A stretch of 64,000 nucleotides of DNA from Streptomyces sp. NBC_01669 (GCF_026339735.1 NZ_JAPEQG010000001.1:4836001-4900000); one strand, 5' to 3'; shown: positions 25,667-34,069, counted from the first letter of the stretch. Numbers and translations: made by a program. The notes: generated by a model not told the origin, from the sequence alone.

Positions 25667-27781
25667 CTACGCCACCGGCGTCCCATTGCGCGACACGGGT
25701 ACATCAGGGGCATCCGCCAGCGCCCCGACCGGCAGGTCCGCCAGACCGAGCCTTCGCGCCGAGTCCAGCAGTTGGCGGATCTGTCCGGCATCCGCACCCA
25801 CTCCCGGCGCCGCCAGCATCCGCATCAGCAGCGCCGACACCGTCAGGTTCTGCACATCGCCCGTAGAGACCGACCCGAGCACCCGCGTCAGGTCGTCCGT
25901 GAACGACGACGACCCGTTCAGCCACGGGCCTGCGAGTGCCTTCGCGGTGTCCGAGTTCTCCACGAACCCGTCCACGCTCTTGCCGAGCGAGATCGACGAG
26001 ACGAGCCGGTCGAAGAAGACCGAATCCCCGCCGACGATGTCGATGTCCGCGTTCTCCAGACCGGTGGCCAGGACCGTCGCCTGCGCCTGCGCGACCTGCC
26101 GCTGCACATCGAGCCCGGCCAGCCGGATCTCCTTCTCGGCGGCGAGCCGCAGCCGGTACTCCTCGTGCCCGCGCGACGCGTCGTCCAGCGCCGCCATCGC
26201 GGCCGCCTTCTCCGTGAGCCCGGCCGCCTCCGCCTTCAGCTTCTCGCCGATCATCGCCGCGTCCGCCGTGGCCTGCGCCTGCGTGCCCTCGGCCGTGGCG
26301 AGAGCCTTCAGCCGCGCACCCTCGGCCTCGGCCTTGAGCCGGGCGGACGTGGCCCCGGCCTCGGCGAGACCGGTCTTCTCGATGACATCGGCCGCCGCCT
26401 CCCGTACCTGCACCTCGGCAAGTCCGGGCGCCGCGGACTCCGCCTGGACGCCTTCGGCGAGCCGCAGCTTGGCCCGGGCGTCGAGGTCCGCGCTCTTCAG
26501 CCGGGCCTCGGCGAGTGTCAACTGCTCCGCCGCCCGGTGCGTGGCCGCCGCCTCGGCCGCCTCCGCCGCCTTGATGTCCTTGACCAGCTTCTCCTGGGCC
26601 TCCGCCTCGGCCGCGATGATCACCGACTTGCGGGTGCGCTCCGACTCCTCGACCGCCCGCAGCGTCTTGATGGACTCCTCCTGCTCGGCGACCGTACGGT
26701 CCACCGCGATCCGCTCCCGGATCACATCGGCGACCTCGCGGCGCTCGGCCTCGACCTCCTTCGTCGCGGCGATCCGGTTCAGCTCGGTCTGCCGTTCGCG
26801 ACCGATGACCTCGATCAGCCGGTCCTTCTCGATGCGCTCGTTCTCCACGGCGATGACCCGCTCGCGGTTCTTCTGCGCAACGGCGATCTCCCGCGCCTGG
26901 TTCTCGCGCTGGATGCCGAGCTGCTCCTCGGTACGGATGAACGCGGCCTGCGCGCCGAGCCGTTCCTCCTCCTGGACCCGGGCTGTCGCCGCCTCCTCGC
27001 GCGCCCGTAGCGTCTCGACCTCGCGCCGCTGCTTGATCTCGGCCTCGGCCTGCCGGCGCTCCAGCTCCAGGATGGTCTCGCGGGCGTCGACGTTCTGCCG
27101 GGTGATCTCCTTCTGCTCGGTGCGCTGGTACTCGTTGGTGCGCACGTGCTCGATCGCCGTCAGCTCGGTGATCTTACGAATGCCTTGCGCGTCGAGGATG
27201 TTGGCGCCGTCGAGCTGCGCCATCGGCGTCTGCTCCAGGTGGTCGATCGCCGCGTCGTCGAGGTGGTAGCCGTTCAGGTCGGTGCCGATGACCCGGATGA
27301 TGCGGTCCCGGAACTCCTCGCGCTTGGTGTAGAGATCGACGAAGTCCAGCTGCTTGCCGACCGTCTTGAGTGCCTCGGCGAACTTCGCGGCGAAGAACTC
27401 CTGGATGGCGGCCTTGTCGCTGGCCCGCTCGGTGCCGATGGACTGGGCGACCTTGATGACGTCCTCGACGGTCTTGTTCACCCGTACGAAGAAGTTGATG
27501 TGGATGTCGGCGCGGATGTTGTCCTGGCAGATCAGGCCTTCGCGCCCGGTGCGGCGCAGCTCGATCGTCTTCACCGAGATGTCCATGTACTCGGCCTTGT
27601 GCAGGACGGGCAGGACGACGGCTCCGGTGAAGGTCACGTCGACCTTCTTGGTCTTGGAGATGATCAGGGCCTTGCCCTGTTCGACCTTGCGGAAGAGCCG
27701 GCCGATGACGAGGAGCAGGGCGATCGCGATGAGCAGGACCACGGCGACGAGCACACCGAAGCCCAGGGAGATGGCATCCAT
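25667..27781 (-). CDS. flotillin (SPFH domain, YqiK-like)
   Basis: A 704-residue flotillin. One N-terminal membrane helix (residues 6-27) precedes the SPFH/Band 7 domain (about 30-210), including DVTFTGAVVLPVLHKAEYMDI and IGTDLNGYHLDDAAIDHLEQTP. Residues 220-590 are a long Glu/Ala/Arg-rich coiled coil, the oligomerisation region. The C-terminal 110 residues form a separate folded tail. Flotillins build cage-like microdomains on the inner membrane. It is longer than FloA/FloT because of the tail, matching the YqiK group paired with OB-fold YqiJ proteins. That partner is 93 bases upstream; the giant ATPase is 240 bases downstream. Confidence 0.92.
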   Translation of the reverse strand: MDAISLGFGVLVAVVLLIAIALLLVIGRLFRKVEQGKALIISKTKKVDVTFTGAVVLPVLHKAEYMDISVKTIELRRTGREGLICQDNIRADIHINFFVRVNKTVEDVIKVAQSIGTERASDKAAIQEFFAAKFAEALKTVGKQLDFVDLYTKREEFRDRIIRVIGTDLNGYHLDDAAIDHLEQTPMAQLDGANILDAQGIRKITELTAIEHVRTNEYQRTEQKEITRQNVDARETILELERRQAEAEIKQRREVETLRAREEAATARVQEEERLGAQAAFIRTEEQLGIQRENQAREIAVAQKNRERVIAVENERIEKDRLIEVIGRERQTELNRIAATKEVEAERREVADVIRERIAVDRTVAEQEESIKTLRAVEESERTRKSVIIAAEAEAQEKLVKDIKAAEAAEAAATHRAAEQLTLAEARLKSADLDARAKLRLAEGVQAESAAPGLAEVQVREAAADVIEKTGLAEAGATSARLKAEAEGARLKALATAEGTQAQATADAAMIGEKLKAEAAGLTEKAAAMAALDDASRGHEEYRLRLAAEKEIRLAGLDVQRQVAQAQATVLATGLENADIDIVGGDSVFFDRLVSSISLGKSVDGFVENSDTAKALAGPWLNGSSSFTDDLTRVLGSVSTGDVQNLTVSALLMRMLAAPGVGADAGQIRQLLDSARRLGLADLPVGALADAPDVPVSRNGTPVA

Positions 27782-27822
27782 GACAGTCCTTGGCGGCTGG
27801 TGAGGAAGGTGAGAAGTGCGGG

Positions 27823-27873
27823 GCGCCCGGCGGAGCGGGCGGTCGTGTGCCGTGCGCCCGGCGGAGCGGGCGG
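27823..27873. repeat. 20-bp perfect direct repeat between the OB-fold and flotillin genes
   Basis: GCGCCCGGCGGAGCGGGCGG occurs at 27823-27842 and again at 27854-27873, a 31-base period. Each unit contains a small GCCCG/CGGGC stem. The repeats fill most of the 93-base spacer immediately after the OB-fold gene stop and may affect expression of the flotillin downstream. Confidence 0.75.
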
Positions 27874-27874
27874 C

Positions 27875-28534
27875 TCAGCGGGTACGGCGTCGGGAGCGCG
27901 GCAGCGGCCGTGGGGGCTTCGGCGGGCCCGGGTCGAGCGTCACGTCGTACGGCGAGACCCAGAAGAACTCACCCTCGTCGTCGTACGCGTACAGGAGCCC
28001 CGCACTGCCCGCGGTGAACGCCGCCTCATCGGTCTGCCGCAACAGCCTGACCTGCACGATCGCGGTCGAACCGTCGGCTGCCGCGACCTCGGCCTGGCCG
28101 AAGTCGGAGCTGACGGAGCCGGTACGGACGGTGCAGACCCGGCCGAGGAAGTCCTTCCGGGACGGCGGGAGTTCGGCCGGGAAATGGCGCCGGTAGCGGT
28201 GGACGAGGATCCGGACCACGGCCCAGGAGATCAGCAGCGCCCCGGCGAGCACGGCGCAGGCGAGTGCGGCCCGGGCGGTGCCGGTGACCGCGCTGCGGTG
28301 CAGCAGGACGGACCCGGCCAGGCCGGTGAACCAGGCGACGACGACCATCACGGACACCGAGACGGCGACCGGCACACCGCCGATCCCGGCCAGGTCGGTG
28401 TCGAGGTCGGTGTCGAAGGAGTGATGGTCGGCCGCGCCCGTCAGGACCAGCAGCCAGAAGCAGATGACGACGATCAGAGCGGCGCCGAAGAGGACGGCGG
28501 GAAAGGAGGATGCGGCTCTCAGGAACTCCTGCAT
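27875..28534 (-). CDS. OB-fold/NfeD-like membrane protein (YqiJ-like), flotillin partner
   Basis: A 219-residue protein. It has membrane helices at about 12-32, 50-75 and 85-110, then a soluble C-terminal OB-like domain (about 125-205) with FLGRVCTVRTGSVSSDFGQAE and AIVQVRLLRQ. This is the arrangement of YqiJ/NfeD partners that interact with flotillins. ATG 28534 follows GGGGGAG; longer in-frame starts upstream lack a ribosome site. The tail is Pro/Arg-rich. It is the first gene of the OB-fold/flotillin/ATPase/RCK array and diverges from the PucR-type regulator. Confidence 0.87.
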   Translation of the reverse strand: MQEFLRAASSFPAVLFGAALIVVICFWLLVLTGAADHHSFDTDLDTDLAGIGGVPVAVSVSVMVVVAWFTGLAGSVLLHRSAVTGTARAALACAVLAGALLISWAVVRILVHRYRRHFPAELPPSRKDFLGRVCTVRTGSVSSDFGQAEVAAADGSTAIVQVRLLRQTDEAAFTAGSAGLLYAYDDEGEFFWVSPYDVTLDPGPPKPPRPLPRSRRRTR

Positions 28535-28730
28535 CGGTCCACTCCCCCTGCCTGTCGGAGGGGGTGCGGTGGATGGGGCGTCCGGCGGTGACTCCGGTGG
28601 CCGCGGCGCCGCCGATATGCGGCGTCGCGGCTGCCGGGTCGTCCCCCCGTCCCCGTATCCCCCGTATTCCCCCGTGTTCCCCCGGTTGGGGCTGGGCCTG
28701 ATCATGACAGCCGACGTCGTCGTCTCGCAC

Positions 28731-28745
28731 TGCCGGAATCCGGCA
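28731..28745. promoter_or_regulatory. palindromic operator, site 1 (flotillin array / pucR-type gene)
   Basis: TGCCGG-AAT-CCGGCA is a perfect 15-bp palindrome in the 294-base divergent region, 84 bases before the PucR-type gene and 197 bases before the OB-fold gene. The following bases (AATCTTT, then TTTTTGATGCCGG) are also shared with the site upstream of the second flotillin module at 40668-40686. Confidence 0.72.
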
Positions 28746-28828
28746 ATCTTTGTACGTTTTTGATGCCGGGCACCGACACCTGCTCATACGCGTTGAGTGG
28801 GTGTCAGTGACGCATCAAAACTGGAGGC

Positions 28829-29905
28829 ATGGGCGTGCCGGAGCCGGAGATTCCCGACGAGTATCTGGGGGAGTACGCCCACATCCTGGAGGAGGTCGCG
28901 GAGACCGGCCGCCGACTGACCCGTGATGAGCTGGACGCCCGCCGCGCCCTGGGCCGCCAGGCGGCCGAGGCGGGATTCCAGCTGCGCGCCCTGGTCGGTC
29001 TCCATCTGGCGGCGACCCGCACCGCCTGGCCGCGCGCCACAGCCGCGCACCCCGCGTCCACCGACTGCGTGCTGGCCGCGGTCGAACAGGCCGTCGATGC
29101 GATCGCCGAGGGGTTCGAGCGCGCCCAGCGGCTCACCGTGCGGCGGGAAGAGGCGGCGCGCCGCGAGTTCATCGACGATCTGCTGTACGGGCGCAGCGAT
29201 TTGGGCCGGCTCGCCGAGCGGGCCACCCGCTTCGGGCTGCGGCTGTCGCGCGCCCACGCGGTCGCGGTGGCGACGGGCCCGGCGGCGTACACCGAGTCGG
29301 ATGCGGTGCCCCGCATGGTGGAGGCGGCGCTGCTCGCCCGCTTCGACGGCCGGAAGATCCTCCTCACGACCAAGGACGGGCGTCTGGTCTGCATTGCCCC
29401 GAGCGCCCAGCCGGACGTCCTGCGCTATTTCGCCAAGCAGGCGCATGCGGCGACGGAGGGCGGCACGGTCGCGGTCGGCCGCCCGCACCGGGGCCCGGGC
29501 GGCGTCGTCCAGTCGTACGACGAGGCGCTCGACGCGCTCGACCTGGCGGACCGGATGGACCTGGAGGATCCGGTGCTGTACGCCGCCGACCTGCTGGTCT
29601 ATCCGGTGCTGACCCGGGACCGGCAGGCGATGGCCGATCTGGTACGCAGTGAACTCGGCCCGCTCCAGAAGGCGCGAGGCGGCGCGGAGCCTTTGCTGAA
29701 GACGCTCGCCGCGTACTTCGACGCGGGCTGTGTCGCCGCAGAGACGGCCCGCCGGCTGGCGTTGAGCGTGCGGGCGCTCACCTACCGGCTGGAGCGCATC
29801 CATCAGCTGACCGGCTCCGACCCGTCCGATCCGATGCACCGCTACACGTTGCAGACCGCGGTGATCGGTGCCCGGCTGCTGGACTGGCCCGCCAAGGAAC
29901 TCTGA
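28829..29905 (+). CDS. PucR-family transcriptional regulator
   Basis: A 358-residue regulator. The N-terminal half is helical, with a long linker helix (FERAQRLTVRREEAARREFIDDLLYG). The middle resembles the GGDEF-like fold of PucR/CdaR proteins. The C-terminal HTH_30 motif is clear: LLKTLAAYFDAGCVAAETARRLALSV then LTYRLERIHQLTG. Family members sense small metabolites and bind palindromes. It is divergent from the flotillin array with a palindrome in between, so it is the best candidate regulator of that array and of the second flotillin module that shares the palindrome (inference). Confidence 0.88.
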   Translation: MGVPEPEIPDEYLGEYAHILEEVAETGRRLTRDELDARRALGRQAAEAGFQLRALVGLHLAATRTAWPRATAAHPASTDCVLAAVEQAVDAIAEGFERAQRLTVRREEAARREFIDDLLYGRSDLGRLAERATRFGLRLSRAHAVAVATGPAAYTESDAVPRMVEAALLARFDGRKILLTTKDGRLVCIAPSAQPDVLRYFAKQAHAATEGGTVAVGRPHRGPGGVVQSYDEALDALDLADRMDLEDPVLYAADLLVYPVLTRDRQAMADLVRSELGPLQKARGGAEPLLKTLAAYFDAGCVAAETARRLALSVRALTYRLERIHQLTGSDPSDPMHRYTLQTAVIGARLLDWPAKEL

Positions 29906-30396
29906 CGGCCCAGCCGGGACCAGGCGGCTTCTCAGAGCCTGTCGGGTGACCTCTGATCGGGCGGCCACGCCCTGGCACGCACGCTTCCCGCGTTGCCGAA
30001 ATATCCTCGTAGCTCCTTCCCCAAGCTCTCAGCTTCGTTCGAGCAGGGGAGACCCCATCCGAGGACATCCCGCCGCCTTGGAATCGCACGCACCAGACCG
30101 CGTCCGCTATCCGATCGAAGGTCACCCGACAGGCTCTCAGAGCTTTTCCTGCCATCCCTGGCGGGCGCACGACGACAGTTGCGGCACCTCGCCGCGTTGT
30201 CGGAGCGCCCGGATACGCCCCGTATGAGGGCGCCCCTCCGCCCTGCGATGCACCGATCCGACGCCGCGCGCTGATCCACCAGGGATGACGGGACAGCCCC
30301 TGGCCCCGGCAACCCTCCCCACATGCGGGGATGCGGACCTGCCTTTAGCGTGGGTGCGGGGGATTTCGGGGGTGCGCACCGAGGGAGACCCGGACC
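29906..30396. other. intergenic region carrying a MITE and the MFS promoter
   Basis: The 491 bases hold a 202-bp MITE-like element (29935-30136). After it, 30137-30396 contains the upstream region of the MFS gene, ending in GAGGGAG before its ATG. No additional gene is supported. Confidence 0.6.
29935..30136. mobile_element. MITE-like element with terminal inverted repeats
   Basis: The ends GAGCCTGTCGGGTGACCT (from 29935) and AGGTCACCCGACAGGCTC (to 30136) are perfect inverted repeats; they extend inward to GATCGG/CCGATC with two mismatches. A 3-bp TCA flanks both sides, a plausible target duplication. At 202 bp with no ORF it cannot encode a transposase, so it would move in trans. Its centre contains the CCTTCCCCAAGCTC palindromic repeat (30015-30056) also found in the element at 32741 and inside the giant ATPase. 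Confidence 0.8.
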
Positions 30397-31953
30397 ATGG
30401 CTCGTCACTCACGTCATGCGCGGGAGCCTGTCGAGGGGGAGCCCTCCGTGAGTGGCACGAGAGAGACCGCCACCTCCCCGCCGTCCCGCCCCGCATTCGA
30501 CCGTGAGCGCGGTCCGTCGCGCCGGTGGTGGGTGCTGGCGGTGATCGGTCTGGCCCAGCTGATGGTGGTGCTGGACGCCACCATCGTGAACATCGCCCTG
30601 CCGTCCGCCCAGCAGGACCTCGGCTTCTCCGACGGCAACCGCCAGTGGATCGTGACCGCGTATGCCCTGGCCTTCGGCTCACTGCTGCTGCTCGGCGGCC
30701 GGATGGCCGACCTGGTGGGCCGCAAGATCGCCTTCCTGACCGGTCTGGTCGGCTTCGCGGTCGCGTCGTCGATCGGTGGCGCCGCCCCGAGTTTCGAGGT
30801 CCTGGTCTTCGCCCGGGCACTCCAGGGCATGTTCGGCGCCCTCCTCGCCCCGGCTGCGCTCTCCCTCCTCACCACGACGTTCACCGTCCCGAAGGAGCGC
30901 GCCAAGGCGTTCGGGATCTACGGCGCGATCGCGGGGACGGGCGGCGCGGTGGGGCTGCTGCTCGGCGGGATCCTCACCCAGTACCTGAACTGGCGCTGGT
31001 GCCTGTACGTGAATCTGCTGTTCGCCCTGGTCGCCTTCCTCGGCGGCATCCGGCTGCTCGCCGCCGGTGCCCCCGCCGACCGCCGCAAGCTCGACGTCCC
31101 GGGCACCGTCCTGGTCTCGGCGGGGCTCTTCTGCATCGTGTACGGCTTCTCCAACGCCGAGTCGCACCCCTGGGGTTCACCGGAGACCTGGGGCTTCCTG
31201 CTGGCGGGCGGTGTGCTCCTGGTGGCGTTCGCCTGGTGGCTGAAGCGGGCCGCGCATCCACTGCTGCCACTGCGGGTGGTGCTGAACAGGAACCGCGGGG
31301 CGTCGTACCTGGCGATGTTCATCGCCGGCGGCGGCATGTTCGGCGTCTTCCTGTTCCTCACGTACTACCTGCAGAGGACTCTGCACTACTCGCCGGTGAC
31401 CACCGGTCTCGCTTTCATCCCGATGGTCTGCTTGATGATTGTGACGTCGATGACGACGACCAATGTGCTGGTGCCGCGCTTCGGCGCGAAACCGATCGTG
31501 CCGCTCGGCATGGGCATCGCTGCGGCCGCCCTGGTGTGGATGACCAGCCTGGACCTGACGAGCAGATACCTCACCCATGTGCTGCCCGCCCTGCTCGTCC
31601 TCGGCCTGGGCCTCGGCGCGATCTTCGCCACGGTGATGAACCTGGCCACGTACGGGGTGGCCGCCCGCGACGCGGGTGTGGCCTCGGCGATGGTCAGCAC
31701 CAGCCAGCAGGTGGGCGGTTCGATCGGCACGGCGCTGCTGAACACCCTCGCCACCAGCGCCGCCATGAACTATCTGTCCGACCGCATGGTGACCCCCGCC
31801 AGTGTCGCCCGGGCCCAGCTGCAGAGCTACTCCACGGCGTACTGGTGGTCGGCGGGCTTCTTCCTCATCGGGCTGGTGGTGACGGCGGTCCTGTACCCCA
31901 GGGGCGCACCCCGGACCCAGGTGGTGGAGGAGTCGGCACCGGTCCGCGTCTGA
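30397..31953 (+). CDS. MFS drug exporter, DHA2 (14-TM) family
   Basis: A 518-residue transporter with about 14 membrane helices. Helix 1 has LAQLMVVLDATIVNIALPSAQ (DHA2 motif D1). Motif A is LGGRMADLVGRK, and motif C-like glycines lie in GIYGAIAGTGGAVGLLLGGIL. Family members (EmrB/QacA) export hydrophobic compounds using the proton gradient. The N-terminal 40 residues are charged and cytoplasmic. GAGGGAG precedes ATG 30397. No regulator gene is directly adjacent, and the substrate is unknown. Confidence 0.9.
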   Translation: MARHSRHAREPVEGEPSVSGTRETATSPPSRPAFDRERGPSRRWWVLAVIGLAQLMVVLDATIVNIALPSAQQDLGFSDGNRQWIVTAYALAFGSLLLLGGRMADLVGRKIAFLTGLVGFAVASSIGGAAPSFEVLVFARALQGMFGALLAPAALSLLTTTFTVPKERAKAFGIYGAIAGTGGAVGLLLGGILTQYLNWRWCLYVNLLFALVAFLGGIRLLAAGAPADRRKLDVPGTVLVSAGLFCIVYGFSNAESHPWGSPETWGFLLAGGVLLVAFAWWLKRAAHPLLPLRVVLNRNRGASYLAMFIAGGGMFGVFLFLTYYLQRTLHYSPVTTGLAFIPMVCLMIVTSMTTTNVLVPRFGAKPIVPLGMGIAAAALVWMTSLDLTSRYLTHVLPALLVLGLGLGAIFATVMNLATYGVAARDAGVASAMVSTSQQVGGSIGTALLNTLATSAAMNYLSDRMVTPASVARAQLQSYSTAYWWSAGFFLIGLVVTAVLYPRGAPRTQVVEESAPVRV

Positions 31954-32054
31954 CGACCGGGCCGGCTCCCCCCGGACCTCGCCCTGCATCCCGACGTCCC
32001 GCCGCGGCATGTCGTCCGGTCACACTCCGCCGACGGTCACAACGTCTCTCCTTC

Positions 32055-32086
32055 CCGTGCTCGTCAACACGGGCGCGCGAGCACGG
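32055..32086. terminator. inverted repeat between convergent MFS and SAV_915 genes
   Basis: CCGTGCTCG (32055-32063) pairs with CGAGCACGG (32078-32086). The right arm lies within the last codons of the SAV_915 gene, so its stop codon is in the loop. It probably terminates the MFS transcript. No T-tract follows, as is common in this GC-rich setting. Confidence 0.5.
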
Positions 32087-32444
32087 CAGTTGGACCGGTC
32101 GGTGGATACGCGTCGTGCCGGCACAGCTCACGGGAACCGGGCAGGGACGGCTGGGCGGTCAGCTGTGGATCGATGGTGAGGGCGGTAATGCCGAGCGGAG
32201 CCCCCAGGGCGCGCAGGGCCGGTTCGGAGAGCCTGATCCAGGACTGACCGGCGCCGAGAGTGGCGGTGAGCTGTCGCACGGAGGTGAAGCCGACGGCGGT
32301 GCGGCCGCCGAGCGGCGTACGGAAGAACCGTGCCGTACATCGGGCGGCAACGCCGGTGGGACCCGGCCGGACGGGGACGAAGAGCAGTCCGGCCGGGACG
32401 GGTTCAAGAGGTTCGGGGTCGTCCGTTTCGGCGCAGTCGGACAT
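32064..32444 (-). CDS. SAV_915 family protein
   Basis: A 126-residue protein. The core segment FFRTPLGGRTAVGFTSVRQL, followed by TLGAGQSWIRLSEPALRALGAPLG and LTIDPQL, fits the SAV_915 family of small Streptomyces proteins of unknown role. No membrane helix or catalytic motif is seen. The ATG is preceded by GAGGAA. It stands alone, converging on the MFS exporter, with a long gap upstream containing a MITE-like element. Confidence 0.75.
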   Translation of the reverse strand: MSDCAETDDPEPLEPVPAGLLFVPVRPGPTGVAARCTARFFRTPLGGRTAVGFTSVRQLTATLGAGQSWIRLSEPALRALGAPLGITALTIDPQLTAQPSLPGSRELCRHDAYPPTGPTAVLARPC

Positions 32445-32991
32445 GGTTGTTCCTCCTCGATGTGCCTGCGTGCTGTGGCACTGATGACGTTATGCCCGCA
32501 GTTGAGGGGAACGGATACGCCCCTGACGTCGGCTTGACGCAAGACCCCGCCTCCGTGACGCGATGCATACGCGGCATGGAGGCGGGGTCCTGGGGGTGGG
32601 CGGCCGGGGATTCGCTCGGGGGAGTCGCGAGTCCCCGGCCTGGCCGGGCGCTGTCCGATGGTCAGTCGGACCGCGGTGTGTTCCCGGCGGTTCGGGGGGC
32701 CGTCCGGCCGGCCCGGAGAGGGCGTTCGAAGCTGGTGTCCAGTGCCCCTCCCGGCAAGCTTTGCCCCGTGGCACCGTCCGGCACGCCCTCCCCCAAGGCC
32801 TTGAGGGCCAGGGGGGACCCCCTTCCGCGCCGGCCAAAAGCCCTGGTGGCTCCTTCCCCCAAGCTCTCGACTTCGTTCGAGCAGGGGGGACCCCATCCAA
32901 GGACGTCCGGCCGCCTTGCGATCGCACGCACCGGACGACGCTCCTCATGGGGCAAACATGGCCGGTCACGGTACTGGTGCCGGGAGGGGTA
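32445..32991. other. gene-free region with a hairpin and a MITE-like element
   Basis: The 547 bases contain the SAV_915 promoter region, a 12-bp stem hairpin (32543-32589), and a repeat-rich element from 32741 to the end of terB. Overlapping reading frames here are low-complexity and are not supported as genes. Confidence 0.6.
32543..32589. terminator. hairpin with a 12-bp perfect stem
   Basis: GACCCCGCCTCC (32543-32554) pairs with GGAGGCGGGGTC (32578-32589) around a 23-base loop containing a second small palindrome (GCGATGCATACGC). It is a possible terminator for terB read-through or a mobile repeat. No T-tract is present. Confidence 0.5.
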
Positions 32992-32993
32992 CT
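32741..32993. mobile_element. second MITE-like element, abutting terB
   Basis: AGTGCCCCTCCCGGCA (32741-32756) and TGCCGGGAGGGGTACT (32978-32993) are inverted repeats with one mismatch. The interior has two palindromic repeats: CCTCCCCCAAGGCCTTGAGG-type (about 32786-32820) and CCTTCCCCCAAGCTCTCGA-type (32852-32894). A 3' segment, GCCGCCTTGCGATCGCACGC, is shared with the element at 29935. The right end overlaps the terB stop codon (32992-32994). Confidence 0.65.
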
Positions 32994-33447
32994 AGAGGTC
33001 GAACTCGTGCGGCGGGAGGTCGAGTGCGAAGCACGCCTCCCGGACGACGGCCTGCTCCGACTTGTCGAAGTCGCCGTCGGCGCCGCCGATGACGATGCCG
33101 ATCTGGATGACGGCACGTGCCTCGGCCGGCTTCTTCTTCGCCTTGCCGATCTCCTGGAGCACGCTGACCTTGCCGAAGGCGAAGTCGGCGGTGAGCTTGT
33201 TCACATACTCGTTGAAGCGCCGCTGCAGATCGTCCGCCGGGAAGTTCTGCAGCACCTCGTTGGACGCGATGAGCGAGGCGACGCGCTGGCGCTCGGACGG
33301 GTCGATGGAACCGTCTGCGGCGGCGACCAGGGCGCACATGGCCATGCTCGCGTCGCGGAACGCACCGCTCTTCAGGTCGTTCTTCTTCGCCTCGAGCTGC
33401 GACTGCATCGTCGTCGCGGATTCCTTGATCCGATCCCACAGTGCCAT
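32992..33447 (-). CDS. TerB-family tellurite-resistance/stress protein
   Basis: A 151-residue protein of the TerB fold. Two acidic metal-binding-like segments are visible: AAADGSIDPSERQRV (about 45-60) and GGADGDFDKSEQAVVR (about 122-137), embedded in an all-helical domain. It has no membrane segment. Family knowledge: TerB acts with TerC/TerD in tellurite, phage and membrane stress responses, and TerB-like domains co-occur with membrane-linked AAA+/Band 7 systems. It diverges from a BlaI-type repressor with a palindrome in between. The stop codon lies within the inverted repeat of a MITE-like element. Confidence 0.88.
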   Translation of the reverse strand: MALWDRIKESATTMQSQLEAKKNDLKSGAFRDASMAMCALVAAADGSIDPSERQRVASLIASNEVLQNFPADDLQRRFNEYVNKLTADFAFGKVSVLQEIGKAKKKPAEARAVIQIGIVIGGADGDFDKSEQAVVREACFALDLPPHEFDL

Positions 33448-33491
33448 GACGTCTCCATACGTTGCGTTGCGTTGCCGGAACGAGATCCAAC

Positions 33492-33507
33492 TCTACAGAC
33501 GTGTAGA
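33492..33507. promoter_or_regulatory. BlaI-type palindromic operator
   Basis: TCTACA-GACG-TGTAGA is a perfect 16-bp dyad in the 160-base divergent region between terB and the BlaI-type gene. It resembles the TACA-N-TGTA dyads bound by BlaI/MecI/CopY repressors. It lies 45 bases before the terB start and 101 before the repressor start, so it could control both. Confidence 0.7.
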
Positions 33508-33607
33508 AGTTAGCAGGATGATCGCCCGCTGTGTCCGGGAGCCGGCCTTCAGTACGATGCTGCGACGCCGTGGCCGACGCGGCATCGCACGAAGGGCAGT
33601 CACCACG

Positions 33608-34066
33608 ATGGACACGGCCGGGGCCAGCCACCACCCGCTCAACGAACTGCCCGACGACAACGTGCCCCCGGCGGGCCCCGCCTCCGACGGCCGGCGCCCC
33701 CGCAAACGCGGACAGGGCGAGCTGGAGGCCCAGGTCCTGGCCGTTCTGCGCTCGGCGAACGGCCCCGCGACGGCGGGCTGGGTGCAGGAACACCTCGACG
33801 GCGACCTCGCGTACACCACCGTCATCACGATCCTGTCCCGTCTGTACGCGAAGAAGTGCGTGACCCGTGCCCGCCAGGGACGCTCCTACACCTGGACGTC
33901 CGCCTCCGACGAGGCCGGTCTCGCCGCGCTGCGGATGCGTCGGGTCCTGGACGGCGAACGGGACCGCGAGGCCGTACTCGCCCGGTTCGTCTCGGCGCTG
34001 TCCCCGGGTGACGAGGAACGCCTGCGCGCGCTGCTGGCGCAGACGACGGAGAAGGACGAGGACTGA
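33608..34066 (+). CDS. BlaI/MecI/CopY-family transcriptional repressor
   Basis: A 152-residue winged-helix regulator. After a 30-residue charged N-terminus, the HTH reads GQGELEAQVLAVLRSANGPATAGWVQEHL and TTVITILSRLYAKKCVTRARQGRSYTW, the family signature. The C-terminal helices (ERDREAVLARFVSALSPGDEERLRALL) form the dimer. ATG 33608 was chosen near the family N-terminus; upstream in-frame sequence belongs to the terB region. It is followed after 3 bases by an M56 peptidase, the usual repressor/sensor-protease pair. A palindrome at 33492 is the likely operator. Confidence 0.92.
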   Translation: MDTAGASHHPLNELPDDNVPPAGPASDGRRPRKRGQGELEAQVLAVLRSANGPATAGWVQEHLDGDLAYTTVITILSRLYAKKCVTRARQGRSYTWTSASDEAGLAALRMRRVLDGERDREAVLARFVSALSPGDEERLRALLAQTTEKDED

Positions 34067-34069
34067 CCG

